The notes beneath the pieces are model-generated. The model saw nothing but the letters and a program-made list of their open reading frames with translations. It was not told the DNA's origin and searched no databases. 64,000 nt of DNA, taken from the NCBI GenBank assembly GCA_900470155.1, contig UBZT01000009.1, forward strand, positions 1,199,524 through 1,263,523, read 5' to 3'. Each line of letters opens with the position of its first letter. Positions within the stretch are counted from its first letter, which is position 1. This document shows, one piece after another, positions 54,703 to 62,578 of this stretch. Source of the stretch: Hyphomicrobiales bacterium (GTDB lineage: Bacteria > Pseudomonadota > Alphaproteobacteria > Rhizobiales > Rhizobiaceae). The translations under genes were made by a program, and so were the position numbers.

Positions 54703-55356
54703 ATGGAAAACACTAGCAAGATAAGGGTCCTGGTTTTGGACGAGAACCCGGTTCTGGTGGACGGCCTGAGCTTTCTGATAAACTCGACGAGACAGTTGGA
54801 AGCGCTGGCGCTGACTCAGCGGGACGCGAACCTCGCAGAAGCAATCAAACGGTTGGCGCCACAGGTTATCGTCGCCGACCCAGCTTTTCTCGATCGCTCT
54901 CTGCGCGATTGCGAGATGGACTTGAAAGAACTCCGCATCTTGGCGCGCCTCATCGCCTACTGTGATATACGCGACACTTTGCCGGGAGAGACATACATCG
55001 CCAGGGGATATTCTGGGGTAGTCACCAAAACGGTTGCAAGCCCGAAGCTATTGCGTGCGATCAAGAGCATACATGCGGGCGACATCGTCATAGACGAATC
55101 CGTGATCGCGTTGTCCGACAACGGAAACGGCAACAACACGACACAAGAAGCCGAGCAAGGCAAACTCTCAACGCAGGAAGAACTTGTCCTGCGTTATGTC
55201 GCACTCGGAAAGGCGATGAAAGAAATCGCAGCAGACATTCAATTAAGCACAAAAACTGTTGAAACATACAAATATCGTGCAACAAAAAAACTATCGCTTC
55301 GAACACGATCAGACATAGTTAACTACGCAATCAGTGTAGGCTGGCTTCAATACTAA
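54703..55356 (+). CDS. LuxR-family response regulator next to the alginate-like cluster
   Basis: A 217-residue NarL/FixJ-type protein. The receiver half keeps the acidic residues in VLVLDENPVL, a candidate phospho-acceptor in VIVADPAFLD and the switch lysine in VVTKTVAS, though the sequence between is atypical. The LuxR HTH at about 150-210 contains LSTQEELVLRYVALGKAMKEIA and KTVETYKYRATKKL. ATG 54703 starts exactly at the receiver fold; the open frame from 54550 adds an implausible leader. It is on the same strand as the algD cluster 240 bases downstream. Base composition is lower in GC than the neighbours, a hint of different origin. Confidence 0.85.
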   Translation: MENTSKIRVLVLDENPVLVDGLSFLINSTRQLEALALTQRDANLAEAIKRLAPQVIVADPAFLDRSLRDCEMDLKELRILARLIAYCDIRDTLPGETYIARGYSGVVTKTVASPKLLRAIKSIHAGDIVIDESVIALSDNGNGNNTTQEAEQGKLSTQEELVLRYVALGKAMKEIAADIQLSTKTVETYKYRATKKLSLRTRSDIVNYAISVGWLQY

Positions 55357-55597
55357 CATGAATCGGTAAAAAATGACAACGCGATGGATGACAATCCATT
55401 GCGTTGCTTTGCGTTTATCAAACCGTAATTGCTAATATGCTGTTTTTATTAAATATTTATTGGGAATTTACCTGACAAGCGTCGGGCCTTTCCTGACTTT
55501 TACTCAGAATACATAGCTGCCAATCCTAAAGACGGATTTAAACGATTGTTAACTACCGGCGGCCGTCGAGGCCTGCGGTCAACAACAAGGGCAGCAC
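55357..55597. promoter_or_regulatory. AT-rich leader before the algD operon
   Basis: No gene is visible. The stretch around 55430-55470 is strongly AT-rich and, with the preceding GCGTTGCTTTGCG repeat, is the likely promoter area for the polysaccharide operon. I see no sigma-54 pattern. Confidence 0.4.
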
Positions 55598-56917
55598 ATG
55601 GCTAGGATCAGCGTATTTGGAATCGGCTACGTCGGCGTGGTGGCAGCAGCCTGCCTGGCCAAAGATGGACACGAGGTCGTGGCCGTGGATATCGACCCTG
55701 CCAAGGTCGACACGATCAACAACGGACGCGCACCGATCGTTGAGAAGGGCCTTGATCCCCTGATCGAGCAGACTGTCGCCAGCGGCAAGCTGCGCGCCAC
55801 ACTCGATATCCAGGATGCAATCGCTTCGACCGACGTGTCTTTCGTCTGCGTCGGCACCCCAAGCGCACCGGATGGTTCGGTCGGACTGACCTATGTGGTC
55901 AAGGCCTGCGAGGCGATCGGGACAGCAATTGCCGCCAAGGGCAGTTTCCACTCCGTTGTCGTTCGTTCGACCATCGTGCCCGGCAGCATGGAGACTGTAT
56001 GCATCCCGGCGCTCGAGCGCAGCACGGGCCTAATCGCCGGCAAGGATTTCGGCGTCGGCTACTATCCGGAATTCCTGCGTGAAAGCACTGCGATCGAGGA
56101 CTATTATGATCCGGGCCTGATCGTCTTTGGCGCCCTCGACGAGCAGACCGACAAGATCCTGCACGAGATCAACGACACGCTCCCCTGCCCCTGCCATTCG
56201 GTCTCTCTGTCGACGGCAGAGATGATCAAATACACCAGCAACGCCTGGCGCGCCGTCAAGGTCACCTTCGCCAATGAGATTGGCAACATCGCCAAGGCGA
56301 GCGGTGTCGACGGCCAGTTGGTGATGAAGATCCTGTGCTCGGATCTCAAGGTCAACATCTCACCTTATTTCATGCGGCCTGGTTTCGCCTTTGGCGGCTC
56401 CTGCCTGCCGAAGGATGTCCGTGCTCTGCGTCATCTCGCCAAGGAAAAGCATGTCGAGACCGCCCTTCTCAACGCGGTGCTCGAAGCCAATGAAGCGCAG
56501 ATCGACCGCGCCGAGACCATGGTCTCGCAAATGGGCGGTCAGACGATCGGCATGGTCGGCATCAGCTTCAAGACCGGCACCGACGATCTGCGGGAAAGCC
56601 CGCTTGCAAGTCTGGCCTCTCGTTTGATCGACCGGGGGTATGATCTCAAGATCTACGACCCCTTCGTCAATCAGGCCTATGCGGAGGGCATGAGTGGCGC
56701 CGGTCGCGGCAATGACACCGCCATCGACCTGAAGAACAGGCTCGTCAGCGACCTCGACGACCTTGTGGACAGTTCCGACGTCATCCTTGTCGGCAATCAC
56801 TATGCCGAGGCAATGCCGGTCCTTGATGCGTCGAGTGACAAGATCCCGATGGTCGACCTCCTGCGCATCCGGCCCGGCATTCGTTCCGCCGGGACCTACC
56901 AAGGGATTTGCTGGTAA
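55598..56917 (+). CDS. algD: GDP-mannose 6-dehydrogenase AlgD
   Basis: A 439-residue NAD-dependent four-electron dehydrogenase that makes GDP-mannuronic acid, the precursor of alginate. The Rossmann motif is FGIGYVGVVAAACLAKDG. The catalytic cysteine lies in FAFGGSCLPKDVRAL near residue 268, and NPEFLRESTAI-like YYPEFLRESTAIEDY and TSNAWRAVKVTFANEIGNIAKA are closer to Pseudomonas AlgD than to UDP-glucose dehydrogenases. The C-terminal GICW ending is also shared with AlgD. It is the first gene of the polysaccharide cluster, 13 bases before alg8. Confidence 0.93.
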   Translation: MARISVFGIGYVGVVAAACLAKDGHEVVAVDIDPAKVDTINNGRAPIVEKGLDPLIEQTVASGKLRATLDIQDAIASTDVSFVCVGTPSAPDGSVGLTYVVKACEAIGTAIAAKGSFHSVVVRSTIVPGSMETVCIPALERSTGLIAGKDFGVGYYPEFLRESTAIEDYYDPGLIVFGALDEQTDKILHEINDTLPCPCHSVSLSTAEMIKYTSNAWRAVKVTFANEIGNIAKASGVDGQLVMKILCSDLKVNISPYFMRPGFAFGGSCLPKDVRALRHLAKEKHVETALLNAVLEANEAQIDRAETMVSQMGGQTIGMVGISFKTGTDDLRESPLASLASRLIDRGYDLKIYDPFVNQAYAEGMSGAGRGNDTAIDLKNRLVSDLDDLVDSSDVILVGNHYAEAMPVLDASSDKIPMVDLLRIRPGIRSAGTYQGICW

Positions 56918-56930
56918 GGAGCGCACCCAT

Positions 56931-58409
56931 ATGTTGTCCCACGTCATCTATCTCCTCATCATGACGATCCTGGCGCTCAGCGTGCCGCATCCGGCGGTCC
57001 AGACCGTCTCCGGCACCCTGATCACCGTCGGCCTGATTGGCGCATGGCGCTATGCCTGGGCGGGGATCAACCTGGCGCGGGCCGCCTATTACCTGAACTT
57101 CGCCTATCCTCGCCGGCGCGAAAACGCCGTCGAGGCCTACCAGGCCCGCGGCCTGAAGGATCATACCTTCTTCCTGGTCACCACCTACAAGATTGCCCCG
57201 GATATCTCGACCCGCGTCTATCGCTCGATCTTCGAGGCGGCCTATCACGCCAAGGGCGGCGCCACCATCGTCGCCTCGATCGTCGACGAAGCCGATGCCC
57301 GGCTGATCCGACAGGTCATGGCCTCGGTCGCCTCCCGCAATCCGGGATCGGAAGCGATGGTCGCGGTGAAGATCGACAAGATCGCCGGAACCGGCAAGCG
57401 CGACGCCCTCGCCACCTCCCTGCGTTCGATCGCCAAGCTCAATCCGGGCCGCAACGACATCGTCATCTTCGTCGATGGTGACAGCTGTGTACCGATCGAC
57501 GTCATCGACCGTAGCCTGCCCTTCTTCACCGACCCTTCCGTCGGCGCCGTCACCACCGATGAATACAGTGACACCAAAGGCGGGCGCCTATTCCGCGACT
57601 GGTTCGACCTGCGCTTCTGCCAGCGCCATGTGATGATGTCGTCGATGTCGCTCGGCGAGCGGGTACTGACCCTGACCGGCCGCATGTCGATCTTCCGTGC
57701 CAATCTCGCCACCGACAGCGGTTTCGTCGATCTCGTCCGCAACGATTTCATCGACCACTGGCGCCTGGGCCGCGTTCACTTCCTCACCGGCGACGACAAG
57801 TCCACCTGGTACTGGCTGCTGCAGCGCGGATACAAGATGCTCTATCTGCCCGATCTGTGCACTGTCTCGATCGAAACCCAGCCGAAGTCCGGCTTTATGG
57901 ACTCCGCCACCGTCCTGATGACCCGCTGGTTCGGCAATATGCTGCGCACCAACGCCCGCGCGCTTGCCCTGCCCGCCTCGCAGATAGGTTACTTCACCTG
58001 GTGGTCGATCCTCGACCAGGCGATCTCCATCTGGACCACCCTTGCCGGACCGGCCAGCATCCTGCTCGCGACGTTTTTCGTCAGCCCCTGGATCCTGCCG
58101 CTCTATTTCGCCTGGGTCATGTTCACCCGCTACTGCATGTGCACGATCATCATGGCGTTCCGGAAACGCAGCTTCCCGGTCACCTTTCCCTTCCTGCTCT
58201 ATTTCAGCCAGGTCGGTGGCGCGGTCATCAAGAGCTTCATCCTCTTCCGCCTCGACCGCCAGCGCTGGACCCGTCAGTCCTCGGCGAAATCGGGAAGTTT
58301 CAGCCTGCCTCTCGGCCAGCGGCTGAAGGCCCACAGTTCAACCTACATGCATGGCCTTGCCCTCGGATGGCTCATCCTCGGCGTGGCTTATGTCGGCAAC
58401 CTCATCTAA
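56931..58409 (+). CDS. alg8: Alginate-type polymerase glycosyltransferase Alg8
   Basis: A 492-residue processive family 2 glycosyltransferase, nearly the same length as Pseudomonas Alg8 (494). It has N-terminal membrane helices, then a cytoplasmic catalytic domain with VIFVDGDSCVPIDV (DxD), TGDDKSTWYWLLQRGY and an RW polymerisation motif in MTRWFGNMLR, then C-terminal membrane helices. It links mannuronate units and needs Alg44. ATG 56931 follows AAGGAGCGCACC, a clear ribosome binding site; the open frame starts upstream inside algD. Confidence 0.92.
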   Translation: MLSHVIYLLIMTILALSVPHPAVQTVSGTLITVGLIGAWRYAWAGINLARAAYYLNFAYPRRRENAVEAYQARGLKDHTFFLVTTYKIAPDISTRVYRSIFEAAYHAKGGATIVASIVDEADARLIRQVMASVASRNPGSEAMVAVKIDKIAGTGKRDALATSLRSIAKLNPGRNDIVIFVDGDSCVPIDVIDRSLPFFTDPSVGAVTTDEYSDTKGGRLFRDWFDLRFCQRHVMMSSMSLGERVLTLTGRMSIFRANLATDSGFVDLVRNDFIDHWRLGRVHFLTGDDKSTWYWLLQRGYKMLYLPDLCTVSIETQPKSGFMDSATVLMTRWFGNMLRTNARALALPASQIGYFTWWSILDQAISIWTTLAGPASILLATFFVSPWILPLYFAWVMFTRYCMCTIIMAFRKRSFPVTFPFLLYFSQVGGAVIKSFILFRLDRQRWTRQSSAKSGSFSLPLGQRLKAHSSTYMHGLALGWLILGVAYVGNLI

Positions 58410-58460
58410 CCGCGCCCATCCAACCGCGCCACGTAACAGCCCCAGCGAAGGACCGTGACA

Positions 58461-59582
58461 ATGGACATCGAGAAGAAGCCCGCCCGAGACACCGCTTTAA
58501 AGGCTCAGGCCGCCCAGGCCGAAAACCTCCCTGTCCTCCTGGACAACGGCACCGAGCACCCAAAAACCAATATTCCGTTTTCTGCGATCATCGACGGTCG
58601 ACAGTTCAGCGGTCAGAGCCTGTCCCTCGTGTCGGCAACCGTTGCGGGACTGTCGGGACCGGAATTGGAAGGCAAGCAACGTATTGCCGTTCTACGCTTC
58701 GATTTCGACGGCTACACGATCGCGTTGCAGGTCGACGTTCACATCAGCCGCATCCATGCCGAAACCGGTGAACTGCGTCTCGACTTCATCGATCCGACCG
58801 GAGAACACCTGCCGACCCTGCGTTATCTGCTCAACAGCCACATTGCCGGCGACATTACCTCCATCGACGGCATCATCAGCCGCCGCGAAAAGGCAGGCGT
58901 GAGCAACGCCAAGAGCCAGGTCGGATCGACGACACTGGGCGGCTATGTCTTACGCGGTCTGCGGGTCGCGGCAACAGCAGCCCTCAGCCTGGCGCTCGCG
59001 GCCGTCGCTGCAAACCTCGTCTATCAGCGCATCTTCTCCAAGGAAGTCGCCCAGCTCGCCACGCTTTCCGCCGGCGGCCAGCCGCTGCGTGCGGTGGCAA
59101 GCGGCCAGATCTCCTATCTCAACCTCGGCGCTGCCAAGGGTGAAGTTCTCTATACCTTGCAGGCCGTCTCCGGAGACACGCTCAGCGTCAACATGCCTTG
59201 CGACTGCACGATCCTGCCTGGCGCCGCGATGGAAGGTTCCACCGTCATGGCCGGCGACACCGTCGCCGAAGTCGTTGCCGGGGAAACGGCCCCTGTTGTC
59301 ATTGCAACCGTCAGTGCCGACCAGGCCAAGCTTCTTGTTCGCGGCGACATCGCCGAGCTCAAATTCCCCGATGGCGTGGTGGCCTACGGCAAACTCACCG
59401 CCGGTGCACAGGCCCTGACGCCGGTCGGCGCGCAAGGTGAAATGCGCGCCGTCATTGCCCCGAATGCCGCCCTCGATGGTGAAGCCGTCGGATCGCCGGT
59501 CTCCGTGCGCATCATCAGCAACCGCATTTTTGCCATCGGCCAACAACTCGGCCTGATGTCCTCCAACAGCACGGCCGGCTGA
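58461..59582 (+). CDS. alg44: Alg44-like polymerisation co-factor with degenerate PilZ domain
   Basis: A 373-residue membrane protein. A cytoplasmic N-terminal domain at residues about 30-135 is followed by one transmembrane helix near 165-190 (AATAALSLALAAVAANLVY) and a periplasmic adaptor-like domain with the CDCTI motif that Alg44 has as CDCVV. The segment TLRYLLNSHIAGDITSIDGI aligns well with Alg44. However, the PilZ RxxxR and D/NxSxxG residues that bind c-di-GMP in Alg44 are not recognisable: the aligned sites read TEHPKTNIP and SLVSATVAG. Identification rests on position and these similarities. It forms the polymerase complex with Alg8. Confidence 0.85.
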   Translation: MDIEKKPARDTALKAQAAQAENLPVLLDNGTEHPKTNIPFSAIIDGRQFSGQSLSLVSATVAGLSGPELEGKQRIAVLRFDFDGYTIALQVDVHISRIHAETGELRLDFIDPTGEHLPTLRYLLNSHIAGDITSIDGIISRREKAGVSNAKSQVGSTTLGGYVLRGLRVAATAALSLALAAVAANLVYQRIFSKEVAQLATLSAGGQPLRAVASGQISYLNLGAAKGEVLYTLQAVSGDTLSVNMPCDCTILPGAAMEGSTVMAGDTVAEVVAGETAPVVIATVSADQAKLLVRGDIAELKFPDGVVAYGKLTAGAQALTPVGAQGEMRAVIAPNAALDGEAVGSPVSVRIISNRIFAIGQQLGLMSSNSTAG

Positions 59583-59641
59583 GAACCGCAGCGAGGCAGA
59601 CAATCCCGCGCAATCGACAAACAGGATTCACAGGAGCAGTC

Positions 59642-61057
59642 ATGCAAAACGTCCATCCCCTCATCCTGTGCGGCGGCATCGGCACACGCCTTTGGCCCCT
59701 ATCCCGCACCGAGCACCCGAAACAGTTTCAGCGTATCGACGGCAACTCGGAGACCACGTTTTTTCATGCAACGGTCGAACGCCATCGCATGCTGGGCTTT
59801 GCAGATCCCGTCGTCGCCGTCAGCAGTTCGCATGTCGCCACCGTCCTGCGCCAGCTGAACGACCTGAATTGCCCGGCCCGCATCATCGCCGAGCCGATCT
59901 CCCGAAACACCGGACCCGCGGTCCTTGCCGCAGCGCTGCATCTTGCGGAAACCGATCCGGCAGCGCTGATTTGCGTCATCCCGTCGGACCATATCGTCAA
60001 GGGCGACCTGACGGGCAATGTTCTTGCCGCCCGCGCGGCTGCCGAAAGCGGCCATATTGTACTCTTCGGCGTGCCGCCGGAATATCCAGAAACAGGCTAC
60101 GGCTACATCGTCGATGGCGGCCCATTGGACACGCTTGACTGCGCCCGCAAAGTTGCAAGCTTCATCGAAAAACCGCCGGTGGAAATCGCGACATCCCTGA
60201 TCAAGGCCGGCAACGCCTACTGGGCGTCAGGCATCAGCCTGTTTCGTGCCGATGTGCTGATCTCCGAATTCCGGCGGCTCGATCCCATAACCCATGAAGC
60301 GGTCAGCAATGCCATCAGGCTTGGCCTGCAGACCGAACATGCCCTTTATCTCAATGCCGAAGCGCTGTTTCCGGCGTCGAACCTTCCTACCGAATCCATC
60401 GTCTTCGAACATTCGCCGCGCACGGTCATCGCGCCGCTGCATGTCGCCTGGAGCGATGTCGGCGCCTGGAACGCACTGCACCACATCGCGGAGAAGGACG
60501 AGGACGGCAATGTGCTGAGCGGTGACGTCATCAGCATAGACACCACCAACTCCTACATCCGCTCGACAAACAAGCTCGTCGCCGTGATCGGCATGCAGGA
60601 CGTGGTTGTCGTCGATACCGACGATGCCTTGCTGATCACCACCCGCGACCAGGCCCAACAGGTGAAGCAGATCGTGAAAAAGCTCGAAACCATCAAACGC
60701 CGCGAACTGGCCGAACATGCCCGCAACCAGATGGCCTGGGGCGAAATCCGCCGCGTGCAGAGCGGCCCCGGCTACGAACTTCGCATGATGACGCTACGCG
60801 CCGGCACGATGTTGCCGATGCTGGAAGATCTGACCTCCCACCGCATGCTGACAGTGACCAGCGGTTCCGGTCTGCTGAAAACCGGGGTGATCACCCGCGC
60901 GCTCCATGTTGGTGACAATTTCGAAGTGCCGCCGGGTGAAGCCACCGTCATCTATTGCGGACCGGAAGCCGAGATGCAGCTCGTCGAAGTCGTCTGCGAA
61001 GTGGTCATCGCAAAACTGGAAGCCCAGGCCGGCAGCCGCCAGCTCGTGAACAGCTGA
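59642..61057 (+). CDS. algA: Mannose-1-phosphate guanylyltransferase (AlgA-like, degenerate isomerase half)
   Basis: A 471-residue enzyme making GDP-mannose from mannose-1-P. Its nucleotidyltransferase domain is complete: LCGGIGTRLWPLSRTEHPKQF split by the pyrophosphorylase signature, IAEPISRNTGPAVLAAAL, FGVPPEYPETGYGYI and FIEKPPVE. In the C-terminal cupin half the QxHxHRxEHW metal-binding motif of type II phosphomannose isomerases is missing; the aligned region reads MLPMLEDLTSHRMLTV. So mannose-6-P is probably formed elsewhere in the genome. It sits 59 bases after alg44 and 10 before algG. Confidence 0.9.
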   Translation: MQNVHPLILCGGIGTRLWPLSRTEHPKQFQRIDGNSETTFFHATVERHRMLGFADPVVAVSSSHVATVLRQLNDLNCPARIIAEPISRNTGPAVLAAALHLAETDPAALICVIPSDHIVKGDLTGNVLAARAAAESGHIVLFGVPPEYPETGYGYIVDGGPLDTLDCARKVASFIEKPPVEIATSLIKAGNAYWASGISLFRADVLISEFRRLDPITHEAVSNAIRLGLQTEHALYLNAEALFPASNLPTESIVFEHSPRTVIAPLHVAWSDVGAWNALHHIAEKDEDGNVLSGDVISIDTTNSYIRSTNKLVAVIGMQDVVVVDTDDALLITTRDQAQQVKQIVKKLETIKRRELAEHARNQMAWGEIRRVQSGPGYELRMMTLRAGTMLPMLEDLTSHRMLTVTSGSGLLKTGVITRALHVGDNFEVPPGEATVIYCGPEAEMQLVEVVCEVVIAKLEAQAGSRQLVNS

Positions 61058-61067
61058 GGACGGGTCG

Positions 61068-62573
61068 ATGCGAAGAAGCGCCTCCCTTCTGTTCGCCGGA
61101 CTGCTCGCCTCGACGGCTTTCGGCGCGAATGGCGAAAGTCTCGACCACGCAGCTCTTGCCGACCTGACCCGCCAGATCACTCTGATCGAGGACAAGGCTC
61201 ACTCTGACGGAGCGAATGTGCGGAGCCTCGCACCGTTGCTGACGGAACGTTTGCAAGGCATCGGGGCGTCCGTTCCGCTTCAGGCGCCCGCTTTCGCCAC
61301 GATCGAGAACAAGGCCGGCCTGCACTCGATCCCGGTCGACTTCATGCTGGCGCAGCTTCGTCTTCAGACCGGCACGCGCTTCAATGCCAATGTCGGAAAG
61401 GCGCTCACCGCCACCAACGCCCCCGCCCTGTTCATCCGCGGTGGCACGATCACGCTGAAACAGCTTGCCGTGGAGGCGGCAATGCAGTTTCCGGGTGCGC
61501 TTGAGAAGAACGGCGAAGCCTACAAGGTCAATTGGCCGATCATCATCTGGTCAGACTCCGGGCTAGTCCTTGAAGAAAGCGACAGGCTCGAACTATCCAC
61601 CCGCGCCGGCGCCTTTGTTCTGAACGCCGGGCTCCTGCAGCTCGACAATGCCGCAATATCGGGCTCAGCCGAGAGCAATGCCGGTCTGGCCGACTTCAAA
61701 CCCTTTGTCGTCACGGCGATGAGCGGCGCATTGCAGGCCAAGCGGGCCAAGTTCAGCAATCTCGGCTTCCAAGGCTCGGCTTCGACAACCGGCATCTCGA
61801 TCATTGGCGCGGCTCTTATGCCTGCCAAGATGCAGTCCTTCTTTGTTGACAGCAGTTTCGACAAGGTCAGCAGCGTCAGCTTGCTGAACACGCACAATAT
61901 ACTGATCTCCGGAAACCAGTTTCGTGACGCGGCCGGCCCGGCGATTGCCATGAAAGGCATCACCAACGGGCGCGTTCTGTCCAATATCGTGACAGGCTCT
62001 CGCCAGGGCCAGGGCATCAATGTTCAAAATCGCAGTTCTGATATCGAAGTGGCGCACAACGTCATACTCGACAATCGCGGCAGCGGCATCTTTCTAGCCA
62101 ACGGTGTGCGCGACATCACCGTGTCCTCCAACCTGCTCTCGGGCAACGGCCGTGGCGGCATCTCGGTCGTGCGCGGCACCTGCGTCGACCTAGCCGGCAA
62201 TATTGTCATCGGCAATCGCCAGGTCGGCATCAAGGTCCGCGCCAGCGATCAGCTGGCGCTGTCGCAAAACGAGCTGATCAGCAATTCCGGACCCGGCATC
62301 TTTGTGACCGAGCAGGGTCCGCAAGCCGCACTCACAATCAACGACAATCAATTTATTGCCAACAAATCCGGCCTTCACGGCGGGTCGGCAAGCGAAGTGG
62401 CTCTGGCCGGCAATGATTTCGCCGGCCAGTCCCCCATCCTGCTCGACGGCGAATTTGCCAGCTATGTGCCGCAACTCCTGCGCGTCTCGACCGCAGATCA
62501 GGCTGCCCAACCCTTCATCATCCACGCCAATGAACAGTCGTCCCCGCGGACGGACTGCCAGTCAGGGAGCTAA
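61068..62573 (+). CDS. algG: AlgG-like periplasmic right-handed beta-helix protein
   Basis: A 501-residue exported protein with a signal peptide of about 20 residues (MRRSASLLFAGLLASTAFGA). After an N-terminal region come about ten beta-helix rungs from residue 190 to 470, visible as repeats such as NILISGNQFRDAAG, GRVLSNIVTGSRQGQGI, IEVAHNVILDNRGSGIF, ITVSSNLLSGNGRGGIS and LALSQNELISNSGPGIF. The layout matches mannuronan C5-epimerase AlgG. However, the catalytic DPHD motif is absent from the whole protein. It may bind or guide the polymer without epimerising it, or use other residues. Confidence 0.8.
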   Translation: MRRSASLLFAGLLASTAFGANGESLDHAALADLTRQITLIEDKAHSDGANVRSLAPLLTERLQGIGASVPLQAPAFATIENKAGLHSIPVDFMLAQLRLQTGTRFNANVGKALTATNAPALFIRGGTITLKQLAVEAAMQFPGALEKNGEAYKVNWPIIIWSDSGLVLEESDRLELSTRAGAFVLNAGLLQLDNAAISGSAESNAGLADFKPFVVTAMSGALQAKRAKFSNLGFQGSASTTGISIIGAALMPAKMQSFFVDSSFDKVSSVSLLNTHNILISGNQFRDAAGPAIAMKGITNGRVLSNIVTGSRQGQGINVQNRSSDIEVAHNVILDNRGSGIFLANGVRDITVSSNLLSGNGRGGISVVRGTCVDLAGNIVIGNRQVGIKVRASDQLALSQNELISNSGPGIFVTEQGPQAALTINDNQFIANKSGLHGGSASEVALAGNDFAGQSPILLDGEFASYVPQLLRVSTADQAAQPFIIHANEQSSPRTDCQSGS

Positions 62574-62578
62574 AACCG

